A stretch of 14,908 bases of DNA from an uncultured Oscillibacter sp. (GCA_900542115.1 UQMC01000042.1:1-14908); one strand, 5' to 3'; positions 7,212-14,048 are shown, counted from the first letter of the stretch. A program made the numbers and translations. The notes: a model not told the origin generated them from the letters alone.

Positions 7212-7241
7212 GGGAATCCTGCCGAAAAATGGAAAGGAACG

Positions 7242-7275
7242 AAAAATCCGGCCCTGCCAAAATCGGCGGGGCCGG
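7242..7275 (-). terminator. Rho-independent terminator of the thyA-dfrA operon
   Basis: On the minus strand CCGGCCCCGCC (7265-7275) pairs with GGCAGGGCCGG (7248-7258) apart from one mismatch, around GATTTT, and is followed by ATTTTTC. It lies 34 bases past the dfrA stop. Confidence 0.8.
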
Positions 7276-7308
7276 GGAATTTGGGAAACGGCATCTGCGT
7301 TTTGATTG

Positions 7309-7800
7309 TTACAGCGCGGTGTTCACATAGTCTACAAAGCGGTAGGTCAGGCCGTTTTCCGTGACCGGCGCTTCAGTGCGCTCCACTGTCCACTCCGGCA
7401 GAGCATCTAAATTTGGAAAAAACGTATCGGCGTTTTCAGCGGCGGCGTCCACGCGGGTGACGCAGGCGCGGCGGCACCGGCCCAGCAGAGCGGTGTAAAT
7501 ACTGCCGCCGCCGATGAGCCAGACGTCCTCTCCGTCCCCAGCCAGCCGCAGCGCGTCCTCCGGTGTGTGGACGATCTCACAGCCCTCCCGGGAAAAGTCC
7601 GGGTCACGGGTGATGACGATGTTTCGCCGCTTGGGCAACGGTCTGCCGCCGGGGAAGGAATCCAGGGTCTTGCGGCCCATGATGACGGTGCCGCCGGTGG
7701 TCAGCGCGCGAAAATGCTTCATGTCCCCCGGCAAGGAGAACAGCAGATCACCGCTCCGGCCAATGGCCCACTGTTTATCTGTGACAACGATGGCGTTCAT
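7309..7800 (-). CDS. dfrA: Dihydrofolate reductase
   Basis: Reduces dihydrofolate to tetrahydrofolate with NADPH in the cytosol. The 163 residues match the normal bacterial length. Family motifs include AIGRSGDLLFSLPGDMKHF with the catalytic acid Asp26, VIMGRKTLDSFPGGRPLP with the NADPH-binding MGRKT, NIVITRD, and the glycine motif VWLIGGGSIYTALL. The start at 7800 has AAGGAG seven bases upstream. It lies 11 bases behind the thyA stop, so the two are one operon: ThyA oxidises methylene-tetrahydrofolate to dihydrofolate and this enzyme recycles it. It is the chromosomal housekeeping type by context. The symbol folA is used interchangeably. Confidence 0.95.
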   Translation of the reverse strand: MNAIVVTDKQWAIGRSGDLLFSLPGDMKHFRALTTGGTVIMGRKTLDSFPGGRPLPKRRNIVITRDPDFSREGCEIVHTPEDALRLAGDGEDVWLIGGGSIYTALLGRCRRACVTRVDAAAENADTFFPNLDALPEWTVERTEAPVTENGLTYRFVDYVNTAL

Positions 7801-7811
7801 GGTATGGCTCC

Positions 7812-8642
7812 TTAAATGGCAATGGGAATTTTATCCTCGAAGGGGGCGGGGGTGTAGCCCTCCATCGTAAAGCTGTTCCGGGTGAAGGCATAGAAATCCG
7901 TCACGGAGGGGTCTATGGCGAACTTCGGCGCGGGGGCGGGGGTCTGGGTCAGCATCTTCTCCACGATGGGCACATGGCGGTCATAAATATGGGCGTCGGC
8001 GATGACGTGGACCAGCTCGCCGGGCACAAGGCCGCTGACCTGAGCCATCATGTACACCAGCACGGCGTACTGCACCACGTTCCAGTTGTTGGCGGCCAGC
8101 ATATCCTGGCTGCGCTGGTTCAAAATGGCGTTGAGGACATTGCCGGAGACGTTGAAGGTCATGGAGTAGGCGCAGGGGTAGAGGTTCATCTCGTGGAGGT
8201 CGGCAAAGTTATAGATATTCGTGAGGATGCGGCGGCTGGCAGGATTGTGCTTCAAGTCGTAGAGCACCCGGTCCACCTGATCCATATCCCCCTCGGGATA
8301 GTGGTGCTTGACGGCCAGCTGATAGCCGTAAGCCTTGCCGATGGAGCCGGTTTCATCCGCCCACTGGTCCCAGATCCGGGCGTTGAGGTCATGGACGTTG
8401 TTGGACTTTTTCTGCCAGATCCACAGCAGCTCGTCCACAGCTGTTTTCCAGTAGGTCCGGCGGAGGGTCAGAATAGGAAACTCCTTTTGCAGATCGTAGC
8501 GGTTGACGATGCCGAATTTTTTGATGGTGTGGGCGGGCGTGCCGTCCTCCCAGTGCGGGCGGACGTTCTGGTCGGTGTCCCAGACGCCGTGGTCCAGAAT
8601 CTCCCGGATGTTTTGAATGAATACGGTATCCGCGTAGCTCAT
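7812..8642 (-). CDS. thyA: Thymidylate synthase (ThyA type, variant active-site loop)
   Basis: Makes dTMP from dUMP using methylene-tetrahydrofolate. The 276 residues show RR at 137-138 (phosphate-binding arginines), the nucleophile Cys157 in YPCAYS, QRSQDMLAANNWNV with the conserved Ser/Asp/Asn, and ADAHIYDRH with His218 and Tyr220. The usual PPCHxxxQFxV loop reads YPCAYSMTFNV here: the His after the nucleophile is Ala and the Gln is Thr. The chain ends in IPIAI like other family members. The start at 8642 has a weak GAAGGCG; the in-frame ATG 11 codons upstream has no ribosome site. First gene of the thyA-dfrA operon, with its promoter at 8671-8699. The call is firm despite the altered loop. 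Confidence 0.94.
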   Translation of the reverse strand: MSYADTVFIQNIREILDHGVWDTDQNVRPHWEDGTPAHTIKKFGIVNRYDLQKEFPILTLRRTYWKTAVDELLWIWQKKSNNVHDLNARIWDQWADETGSIGKAYGYQLAVKHHYPEGDMDQVDRVLYDLKHNPASRRILTNIYNFADLHEMNLYPCAYSMTFNVSGNVLNAILNQRSQDMLAANNWNVVQYAVLVYMMAQVSGLVPGELVHVIADAHIYDRHVPIVEKMLTQTPAPAPKFAIDPSVTDFYAFTRNSFTMEGYTPAPFEDKIPIAI

Positions 8643-8670
8643 GTGACAGCGCCTTCGACAGTTTTTCTTC

Positions 8671-8699
8671 AGCATAGCAGAAGCGGAGCGCTTCGGCAA
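8671..8699 (-). promoter_or_regulatory. Promoter of thyA-dfrA with a palindrome in the spacer
   Basis: On the minus strand, TTGCCG (8694-8699) and TATGCT (8671-8676) are spaced by 17 bases, with an extended TGC before the -10. The spacer is almost filled by an inverted repeat, GAAGCG-CTC-CGCTTC (8679-8693), a likely place for a repressor to sit. Confidence 0.65.
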
Positions 8700-8766
8700 T
8701 CCAAAATTTCACTGTGAATTTCAGCATATTTTATAGCAATTTTCGGATGAAAACAGAAAATTCACC

Positions 8767-8795
8767 TTGAAAACGCGCAAAAAGTGCGGTAGCAT
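8767..8795 (+). promoter_or_regulatory. Promoter of the AraC-family regulator gene
   Basis: TTGAAA (8767-8772) and TAGCAT (8790-8795) are spaced by 17 bases. The TTG of the -35 box would otherwise be taken as a start codon for a longer frame. Confidence 0.7.
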
Positions 8796-8817
8796 AGAGA
8801 AAAAGGGAGGTGGTTTT

Positions 8818-9666
8818 GTGCTGGACCGCAGCGAGGTAGGCAAGCGGGGCTACTTGGACCGGGATTTCCGGCTGGTGCACCTGAAGGATTCTTTAGCGCC
8901 GCGCATCGACTATCACTACCATGAGTTTGACAAGCTGGTATTTTTCCTCGGCGGCAGGGTGACCTATGTGGTGGAGGGCGTGACGTATTTCCTCCGGCCG
9001 TGGGACATCCTGCTAATTCAGCATAACCTCATCCACCGGCCCATCATCGATGCCTCAGAGCCCTATGAGCGGGTGGTGCTGTGGCTGGGACGGGACTGGC
9101 TGGCGCGCCGCAGCGACCCCGGCGAGCCGTTGGACGCCTGTCTTGACCACAGCCGGGAAGCGGGCTTCCATCTGTTGCGGACAGCAGAGGAGCGCCGGCT
9201 GGGCTATGCACGGGCCATCGGCCATCTGGAGGATTCCCTGCGCTCCGAGGAATTCGGCGCCCGTCGTATGGCGGATACCCTGTGCCAGCAGATTCTCATC
9301 CATGTGAACCGGGACCTGCTGCGGGCCAATACGGCCCAATCGGAAACGGACAGCTACCGGGTGGACCCCAAAATGGAGGAGGTTCTGCGCTATATCGCCT
9401 CCCATCTGGAGGAGGATCTATCGGTGGACGCGCTGGCGGGACGGTTCTTTATGAGCCGGTACTACCTGATGCATCGCTTCAAGGAGGTGACGGGCTCTAC
9501 CGTCCACCAGTACACGGTACAAAAGCGCCTGCTTCGGGCGGGAGAGCTGATTCGCGAGGGCGTGCCGGTGATGAAGGCGGCGGAGCAGGCGGGCTTCCCG
9601 GAATATTCCTCGTTTCTGCGGGCGTTCCAGAGCACGTTCCACACCAGCCCCCGGAGCTTTAAGTAA
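8818..9666 (+). CDS. AraC-family transcriptional regulator with N-terminal cupin domain
   Basis: A 282-residue DNA-binding regulator. The N-terminal half is a cupin sensor: YHYHEFDKLVFFLGGRVTYV, then a second strand block ending FLRPWDILLIQHNLIHRPI. The C-terminal ~100 residues are the double helix-turn-helix AraC domain, with EEDLSVDALAGRFFMSRYYLMHRFKEVTG as the first HTH and a late family signature AAEQAGFPEYSSFLRAFQSTF followed by SPRSFK. I chose GTG at 8818 because GGGAGGTGG precedes it by seven bases and the longer frame would start inside the promoter. It is divergent from thyA-dfrA and shares about 175 bases of upstream DNA, but it is not known to control that operon. No sugar or transport genes adjoin it, so its ligand and targets cannot be read from context. 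Confidence 0.9.
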   Translation: MLDRSEVGKRGYLDRDFRLVHLKDSLAPRIDYHYHEFDKLVFFLGGRVTYVVEGVTYFLRPWDILLIQHNLIHRPIIDASEPYERVVLWLGRDWLARRSDPGEPLDACLDHSREAGFHLLRTAEERRLGYARAIGHLEDSLRSEEFGARRMADTLCQQILIHVNRDLLRANTAQSETDSYRVDPKMEEVLRYIASHLEEDLSVDALAGRFFMSRYYLMHRFKEVTGSTVHQYTVQKRLLRAGELIREGVPVMKAAEQAGFPEYSSFLRAFQSTFHTSPRSFK

Positions 9667-9669
9667 AAT

Positions 9670-9699
9670 AGCGCCCTGCCGAAAGGCGGGGCGCTGCTT
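9670..9699 (+). terminator. Hairpin after the AraC-family gene
   Basis: AGCGCCCTGCC (9670-9680) pairs with GGCGGGGCGCT (9685-9695) around a GAAA tetraloop, starting four bases past the stop codon. The T-run is poor (GCTTTG), so it may act together with the stronger hairpin just downstream. Confidence 0.65.
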
Positions 9700-9706
9700 T
9701 GCTGTC

Positions 9707-9750
9707 AAAAGAGAGACCGCAGCGGTGGTACCGATGCGGTCTCTTTTTTG
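9707..9750. terminator. Bidirectional terminator between the convergent AraC and sufB-like genes
   Basis: AGAGACCGCA (9712-9721) and TGCGGTCTCT (9735-9744) form a perfect 10-bp stem with AAAAG before it and TTTTTT after it on the plus strand. It sits between two converging genes and directly follows the stop codon of the minus-strand gene at 9753. Confidence 0.85.
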
Positions 9751-9752
9751 AT

Positions 9753-10679
9753 TTATGCAAGGAAGCCCTTGAGGATGCACTCCTCGGCCTCCTCCGGGGT
9801 CAGGCCCAGCGTTTCCAGCTTCAAAAGCTGGTCTCCGGCGATTTTGCCGATAGCGGCCTCGTGGACCAGTTGTGCCTCTGTGCTGTTGGCTACGATGGCG
9901 GGAATGGACTGGATATGGGCCTCGTCCATGATAATGGAGTCGCACTGAACATGGCCGAAGCAGGCGCTGTTACCCACCATTTTTGGATAGAAGGTCTGGC
10001 GGGAGGTGTTTTTGGCAACGGAACGGGAAATGACCCGGCCCTTGGAATTTTCACCGTCAAGAACGATTTCCATATCGCTTTCGGCCACCTGATCACCATG
10101 GGTCATGAGCCGCTCCGTGACCACCGCCTCGGCATTTTTGCCGCAGACGATCTTTGTTTCCCGCTTTGTGGAGTCGATGCCGCGAATCTGCACGGTCTCC
10201 ATTTGAATGGAGGCGCCCTCCTCCAGATAGACTACCGTTTGGGGATTCATGATGCGGCCGCCGGTGCCGTCGCCCTCGCCGTAGTGCTTCTCCGTGTACT
10301 TTACATGGGAATTTTTGCCGACATAGAAGGTGTGCAGACCGTCATGGCGGCTGGCCTCGGCGCCGCAGTTGTGGATACCGCAGCCCGCTACAATGTCCAC
10401 ATCGCAGTCCTCACCGATGTAGAAGTCATTATAGACCATTTCCTGAATGCCGGGCTTTGTGATGATGACGGGAATGTGGCACTGCTCGCCCTTGGTCCCG
10501 TCCTTGATGCGGATGTCAATGCCGCTTTTGCCATCGGTCTTTCCAGTGATCTCAATGTGCTCCGTGGACTGGCGGCCATCGCAGCCGGAGTCCTTGCGGA
10601 TGTTGAAGGCGCCTATGGGCTTGCCGACAAGATCGGCGATTTTTTCCAAAAGCTCCCGATCTACCTGAGATTCCATCAT
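9753..10679 (-). CDS. SufB/SufD-family Fe-S cluster assembly scaffold (SmsB-like)
   Basis: Builds Fe-S clusters together with the SufC ATPase encoded just upstream. The 308-residue chain is short against classical SufB (about 465-495). Its beta-helix core is followed by GHVQCDSIIMD with Cys246 and LVHEAAIGKI with His273 and Glu274. These match the SufB residues that build the nascent cluster (E. coli Cys405 and Glu434), whereas SufD lacks that Cys. The C-terminal helix GLTPEEAEECILKGFLA is typical. The start overlaps the sufC stop as ATGA, with AAGGAGG ten bases upstream. No sufD, sufS or sufU is present, so this is the minimal two-gene type described as SMS (SmsC-SmsB). Automatic annotations may call it SufB or SufD. 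Confidence 0.9.
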   Translation of the reverse strand: MMESQVDRELLEKIADLVGKPIGAFNIRKDSGCDGRQSTEHIEITGKTDGKSGIDIRIKDGTKGEQCHIPVIITKPGIQEMVYNDFYIGEDCDVDIVAGCGIHNCGAEASRHDGLHTFYVGKNSHVKYTEKHYGEGDGTGGRIMNPQTVVYLEEGASIQMETVQIRGIDSTKRETKIVCGKNAEAVVTERLMTHGDQVAESDMEIVLDGENSKGRVISRSVAKNTSRQTFYPKMVGNSACFGHVQCDSIIMDEAHIQSIPAIVANSTEAQLVHEAAIGKIAGDQLLKLETLGLTPEEAEECILKGFLA

Positions 10680-11416
10680 AAGGCGTGTACCTCCTTGTTC
10701 AGTACCGGGCAGGAGCCCAGCGTATCAGACAGAATTTGCGGCAGGATGTCCTGCGGCAGACCCCGGTGCCGGATGGCACCGTCGCCCACAACGATGACCT
10801 CATCCGCCAGTGAAATAATACGCTCCTGATGGGAAATGATGATCATGGTGGCGCTGCCCTGACTGTGGATCTGCTCGAAGGTCTCCGTCAGCCGGGCGAA
10901 GGACCACAGGTCGATGCCTGCCTCCGGCTCGTCGAAGATCATCAGGTCGGCGTTCCGGGCCAGAATGGAGGCGATCTCAATGCGCTTGACCTCGCCGCCG
11001 GAGAGGGACACATCCACTTCACGGTCCAGATAGTCATTGGCGCAGAGCCCCACCTTGGTGAGGTACTGGCAGCATTTGTCCTTGGAGAGCTTTTCATCGC
11101 CGGAGGCGATGGTCAGAAGGTCCCGGACCGTCAGCCCCTTGAAGCGGGGAGGCTGCTGAAAGCCGTAGCTGATGCCAAGCTTGGCCCGTTCCGTAATAGT
11201 CATGTGGGTAACGTCCTGACCGTTCCAGATGATCTGGCCGGCCGTGGGGGTGACGAGGCCCATGATGATTTTTGCCAGCGTGGTCTTTCCGCCGCCGTTG
11301 GGGCCGGTAAAGACCACCAGACGGTGCTCGTCGATGCACAGGGAGATGTCCTTCAGAATGTCCAGCGTTCCCTCCGGCTCCTGAACGGAGTAGCTGATGT
11401 GCTTGAGTTCCAGCAT
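10676..11416 (-). CDS. sufC: Fe-S cluster assembly ATPase SufC (SmsC-like)
   Basis: A soluble ABC-type ATPase that drives the SufB-like scaffold. The 246 residues contain Walker A GPNGGGKTT at 38-46, the Q-loop in FQQPP (Gln87), signature LSGGEVKR from 138, Walker B LMIFDEPEAGID at 158-169, and the H-loop His196 in SHQE. The sequence before the signature and DEPEAGID in place of the classical DETDSGLD fit the short SMS-type protein rather than Proteobacterial SufC. The start at 11416 follows AAAGGAGG with ideal spacing. It is translationally coupled to the sufB-like gene by a 4-base overlap and driven by a strong promoter at 11543-11571. Confidence 0.95.
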   Translation of the reverse strand: MLELKHISYSVQEPEGTLDILKDISLCIDEHRLVVFTGPNGGGKTTLAKIIMGLVTPTAGQIIWNGQDVTHMTITERAKLGISYGFQQPPRFKGLTVRDLLTIASGDEKLSKDKCCQYLTKVGLCANDYLDREVDVSLSGGEVKRIEIASILARNADLMIFDEPEAGIDLWSFARLTETFEQIHSQGSATMIIISHQERIISLADEVIVVGDGAIRHRGLPQDILPQILSDTLGSCPVLNKEVHAL

Positions 11417-11542
11417 GGAATATCCTCCTTTTGAAAAGGAAACTGATCGTTTATTTTCCTTAGTATACCAAAAAATGGCGGGATTATGGGTTGCAGAAGC
11501 AACAGAAAAAGGCGAAATTCCATGAAAATCGCCTGAGTACTC

Positions 11543-11571
11543 ACCATACCATATTTGGAAAGGATTGTCAA
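11543..11571 (-). promoter_or_regulatory. Promoter of the sufC-sufB-like operon
   Basis: On the minus strand, TTGACA (11566-11571) and TATGGT (11543-11548) are spaced by 17 bases. This gives a 5' leader of about 120 bases with a small GTTGC-TTCT-GCAAC hairpin. Farther in, TGGTATACT at 11462-11470 is a possible second, extended -10 promoter closer to the gene; its palindromic flank TTGGTATACTAA could also be an operator. Confidence 0.75.
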
Positions 11572-11651
11572 AGGCTGCCGCGGCTTTTTTTGGAAAATCC
11601 GGTACCTTTTCGGCCTGTCGGCATAGGCTGGAGGGAAAAGGAGGGGAGCAT

Positions 11652-12272
11652 ATGGCACAGGTACTCCCGGAGGTTTATGATTTCAGGCAGCATGACCGGC
11701 TCTGGCGGCGGGTGCAGCCGGGGCTGGAACCTTACCCGGAGGCGGATACATCCGGAGGAAATCAAGCGCAGACATCCGACGCGGGTATGACATTGGCGCA
11801 GGAGAGCCGCCTGCCCGGAGCGGAGCAAAACCCCTGCTGCATGGGGACGGAGGCGGCGGAGCTGCTGACGGTTTTGGAGGGCTATATCGCCGATGAACTG
11901 GCGGAGCGGCGGCTGTATCTGGCACTGGCCCAGCGAGCGCCGGTCTGGGCGCGGCAGACTATGCGGGAGCTGGCGGAGGATGAGGGCGATCATGCCCGGC
12001 AGCTTATGACCGCCCGGTACCTCATTACCGGCCAATGCCGGCAGCCGGAGGCGCTGCCGCTGGAACTGGTGTCCGCCGGGGATTGGTGCGCGCTGCTGCG
12101 GCAGCGGTATCACAGTGAGGTCTGCGGCGGCATGAATTATGCCCGCACGGCGGATTCCACCCCGGACCACTGCCTTGCGGAGCTGCTGAACGGTCTCAGC
12201 GCCGCGGAATACCGCCATGCGGAGCGGATTCGGGGCTTGCTGGAGCGGTGCCTCGGGCAGCGGAAGTGCTGA
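11652..12272 (+). CDS. Ferritin-like (rubrerythrin-type four-helix) diiron protein
   Basis: A 206-residue protein of unknown exact role. Residues about 1-60 are an unstructured, polar extension starting YDFRQHDRLWRRV. Residues 66-202 read as a four-helix ferritin-like bundle with two ligand sets in the expected order: Glu82 or Glu85 on helix A, Glu111-x-x-His114 on helix B (EDEGDH), Glu156 on helix C (YHSEV), and Glu186-x-x-His189 on helix D (EYRH). No rubredoxin-type Cys4 domain follows, so it is not a full rubrerythrin. The start at 11652 has GGAGGGG six bases upstream; the frame runs open upstream without a ribosome site. It is divergent from sufC and no clear promoter of its own could be read in the 235 shared bases. 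Iron or peroxide handling is inference. Confidence 0.78.
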   Translation: MAQVLPEVYDFRQHDRLWRRVQPGLEPYPEADTSGGNQAQTSDAGMTLAQESRLPGAEQNPCCMGTEAAELLTVLEGYIADELAERRLYLALAQRAPVWARQTMRELAEDEGDHARQLMTARYLITGQCRQPEALPLELVSAGDWCALLRQRYHSEVCGGMNYARTADSTPDHCLAELLNGLSAAEYRHAERIRGLLERCLGQRKC

Positions 12273-12286
12273 AAATATAAACCGCG

Positions 12287-12331
12287 AAAGCCTGCGGGAC
12301 AGTGACGGGGCATTGTCCTGCGGGTATTTTT
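12287..12331 (+). terminator. Terminator of the ferritin-like gene, overlapping the greA promoter
   Basis: CCTGCGGGACA (12291-12301) pairs with TGTCCTGCGGG (12314-12324) over 11 positions, including two G-T wobbles, and is followed by TATTTTT. AAAG precedes the stem. The -35 box of the next gene lies within the 3' arm. Confidence 0.72.
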
Positions 12332-12341
12332 GTGCTATACT
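12313..12341 (+). promoter_or_regulatory. Promoter of the GreA-family gene
   Basis: TTGTCC (12313-12318) and TATACT (12336-12341) are spaced by 17 bases, with an extended TGC before the -10 box. Confidence 0.75.
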
Positions 12342-12376
12342 GCATTGCAATATGAAAAGCAATGGAGGCACAGACC

Positions 12377-12880
12377 ATGTACGATGAATTGACGGAAGTG
12401 GACATCCGCAAGATGCAGGAGGAAATGGACTACCGAATCCGGGAGCTGCGGCCGCAGCTCATCGAGGAGGTCCAGACCGCCCGGGCATTCGGAGACCTCA
12501 GCGAGAACTATGAATATAAATGCGCCAAGCAGGCCAAAAACCGCAACGATAGCCGCATCCGCTATCTGGAGCGGATGATTCGCACGGCGAAGGTCATCAA
12601 GGTACAGGAGCAGGCGGATGCCGTGGGCCTTTTCGACACGGTGACGATCTACAACGAAATGCTGAAAAAGGAAATGACTGTCCGCATTGTCACCACGCTG
12701 CGGCAGGACGCGCTGAAGGGCCTCATCAGCAAGGAGTCCCCGGTGGGACAGGCGCTCATGGGCCATAGGGTCGGCGACCGGGTACAGGTGGCGGTCAGTC
12801 CGGAGCTGAAGTACACCGTGGAGATTCGGAGCATCGAAAAGGGAACCGACGATGAGAGTCTGGACATCAGCAGCTATTAA
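12377..12880 (+). CDS. greA: GreA/GreB-family transcription elongation factor
   Basis: Binds the secondary channel of RNA polymerase and stimulates cleavage of back-tracked transcripts. The 167 residues show the N-terminal coiled coil with the tip motif ARAFGDLSENYEY, in which Asp40 and Glu43 are the acidic catalytic pair (E. coli Asp41 and Glu44). The C-terminal FKBP-like domain has ISKESPVGQALMGHRVGDRV. The start at 12377 was preferred over the ATG five codons upstream because GGAGG lies eight bases before it and overlaps that earlier ATG. It has its own promoter. A few residues differ from textbook GreA, such as Tyr in SENYEY where Ala is common, so it could be a second GreA-family copy. 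Confidence 0.88.
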   Translation: MYDELTEVDIRKMQEEMDYRIRELRPQLIEEVQTARAFGDLSENYEYKCAKQAKNRNDSRIRYLERMIRTAKVIKVQEQADAVGLFDTVTIYNEMLKKEMTVRIVTTLRQDALKGLISKESPVGQALMGHRVGDRVQVAVSPELKYTVEIRSIEKGTDDESLDISSY

Positions 12881-12929
12881 GACCCGGACGCGGCAGCTAT
12901 ATAATTCGGATGAAAAATGGGAAAGCCTA

Positions 12930-12958
12930 TTGAAATATGGGCAATGTTGCCGTAAAAT
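12930..12958 (+). promoter_or_regulatory. Promoter of the rsmD-coaD operon
   Basis: TTGAAA (12930-12935) and TAAAAT (12953-12958) are spaced by exactly 17 bases, 39 bases before the rsmD start codon. Confidence 0.75.
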
Positions 12959-12996
12959 AAAACTGGAATCCTGTTGAATTCAGAGGAGGACGCGCC

Positions 12997-13554
12997 ATGC
13001 GTGTGATCACCGGCTCCGCTCGGGGCCGCCGCTTAAAAGAGCTGGAGGGAATGGAGACCCGCCCGACAACGGATCGAGTGAAGGAGGGACTGTTCAACGT
13101 CCTGCAATTCGATATTGAGGGGCGGCGGGTGCTGGACCTGTTCGCGGGGACGGGGCAGCTTGGAATCGAGTGTCTCAGCCGCGGAGCGGCCTCCGCTGTA
13201 TTTGTGGACAAGCGACCTGACGCCGTGAAGCTGATTCGGGAAAATTTGAAGCTCTGCGACCTGACGGACCGGGCCCGCGTTGTGGCCGGGGACTCCATGG
13301 AGTTTTTGAAGTCCGTCCGGGAAAAATTTGATCTGGTGCTGCTGGACCCGCCTTATCAGGCGGAGCTTTTGGAGGCGGCCATCGCTCATATTGCGCGGCA
13401 CGATCTGCTGACGCCCCACGGTATGATGGCGGCGGAGCACCCGGCGGATAAAACTCTGCCGGCGCTGTCCGCACCCTATCGCATGGGCCGGACGTACCGC
13501 TACGGCAAGATCGCCGTGACCATCTATCACCGGGACGGGGAGGCAGAGACATGA
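12997..13554 (+). CDS. rsmD: 16S rRNA (guanine(966)-N2)-methyltransferase RsmD
   Basis: Methylates G966 of 16S rRNA with S-adenosylmethionine. The 185-residue chain has the family N-terminus RVITGSARGRRL, the TRPTTDRVKEGLFN block, the SAM motif VLDLFAGTGQLGIE at about 45-58, and the catalytic LDPPY at 116-120. The length matches the family. The start at 12997 is preceded by GAGGAGG. The stop overlaps the coaD start as ATGA, so the two are translationally coupled; this gene order is usual in Firmicutes. Confidence 0.95.
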   Translation: MRVITGSARGRRLKELEGMETRPTTDRVKEGLFNVLQFDIEGRRVLDLFAGTGQLGIECLSRGAASAVFVDKRPDAVKLIRENLKLCDLTDRARVVAGDSMEFLKSVREKFDLVLLDPPYQAELLEAAIAHIARHDLLTPHGMMAAEHPADKTLPALSAPYRMGRTYRYGKIAVTIYHRDGEAET

Positions 13555-14036
13555 GAATCGCAGTCTGCTCCCGCAGCTTTGACCCCATCACGCTGGGGCA
13601 CATGGACATTATCCGCCGCACGGCGGCCTGCTTCGATCAGGTGTATGTATGTGTCAGCCCTAACACTGAAAAGCGGGGCCAGATGTTCACGCCGAAGCAA
13701 AAGCTGAAATTGGTGGAGGCGGCGGTGGCGGAGCTGCCCAACGTCACAGCGGAGTTGTACGGCGGGTTGCTGTCGGACTACGCGGCGGAGCATAGGGCCA
13801 CGGCCATTGTCCGGGGCATTCGCAGCGCCGGGGACTTTGACACGGAGTACCAGCAGGCCATGGTGAACCGGGGACTGCACCCGGGACTTGAGACACTGCT
13901 GCTGCCGGCGGACCCGGCTTACGTATATTTGAGCTCTACGGTGGCGCGGGAAATGATTCACTACCGCCAGCCGTTGGAAAAATATTTGCCGAAGGCGGTC
14001 CTGCCCCTGATTCGGGACTGGACAGAGGAAAGATAA
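13551..14036 (+). CDS. coaD: Phosphopantetheine adenylyltransferase
   Basis: Makes dephospho-CoA from 4'-phosphopantetheine and ATP, the fourth step of CoA synthesis. The 161 residues carry the nucleotidyltransferase motif SFDPITLGH with His17 at 9-17, RGIRSAGDFDTEYQQA around 88-103, and a late LSSTVAREMI block at 127-136 in place of the common ISSSLVKE. The residues just before SFDP are Cys-Ser-Arg, where most family members have Pro-Gly; this is an oddity in the ATP-binding loop. It overlaps rsmD by four bases and is followed 12 bases later by a coiled-coil gene. Confidence 0.93.
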   Translation: MRIAVCSRSFDPITLGHMDIIRRTAACFDQVYVCVSPNTEKRGQMFTPKQKLKLVEAAVAELPNVTAELYGGLLSDYAAEHRATAIVRGIRSAGDFDTEYQQAMVNRGLHPGLETLLLPADPAYVYLSSTVAREMIHYRQPLEKYLPKAVLPLIRDWTEER

Positions 14037-14048
14037 GGAGAGTGCGTT

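Noticed and set aside
7147..7260. Longer N-terminus of RecG
   Set aside because: The additional codons cover the recG promoter and part of the dfrA terminator and do not resemble RecG.
8767..8817. Longer N-terminus of the AraC-family protein from a TTG start
   Set aside because: This stretch holds the promoter -35 and -10 boxes and the ribosome site of the GTG at 8818.
9717..9740. T-box-like core GGTGGTACCG inside the terminator loop near the AraC gene
   Set aside because: It matches ten bases of the T-box core, but no plus-strand gene lies downstream, no Stem I landmarks precede it, and it is explained as the loop of a bidirectional terminator.
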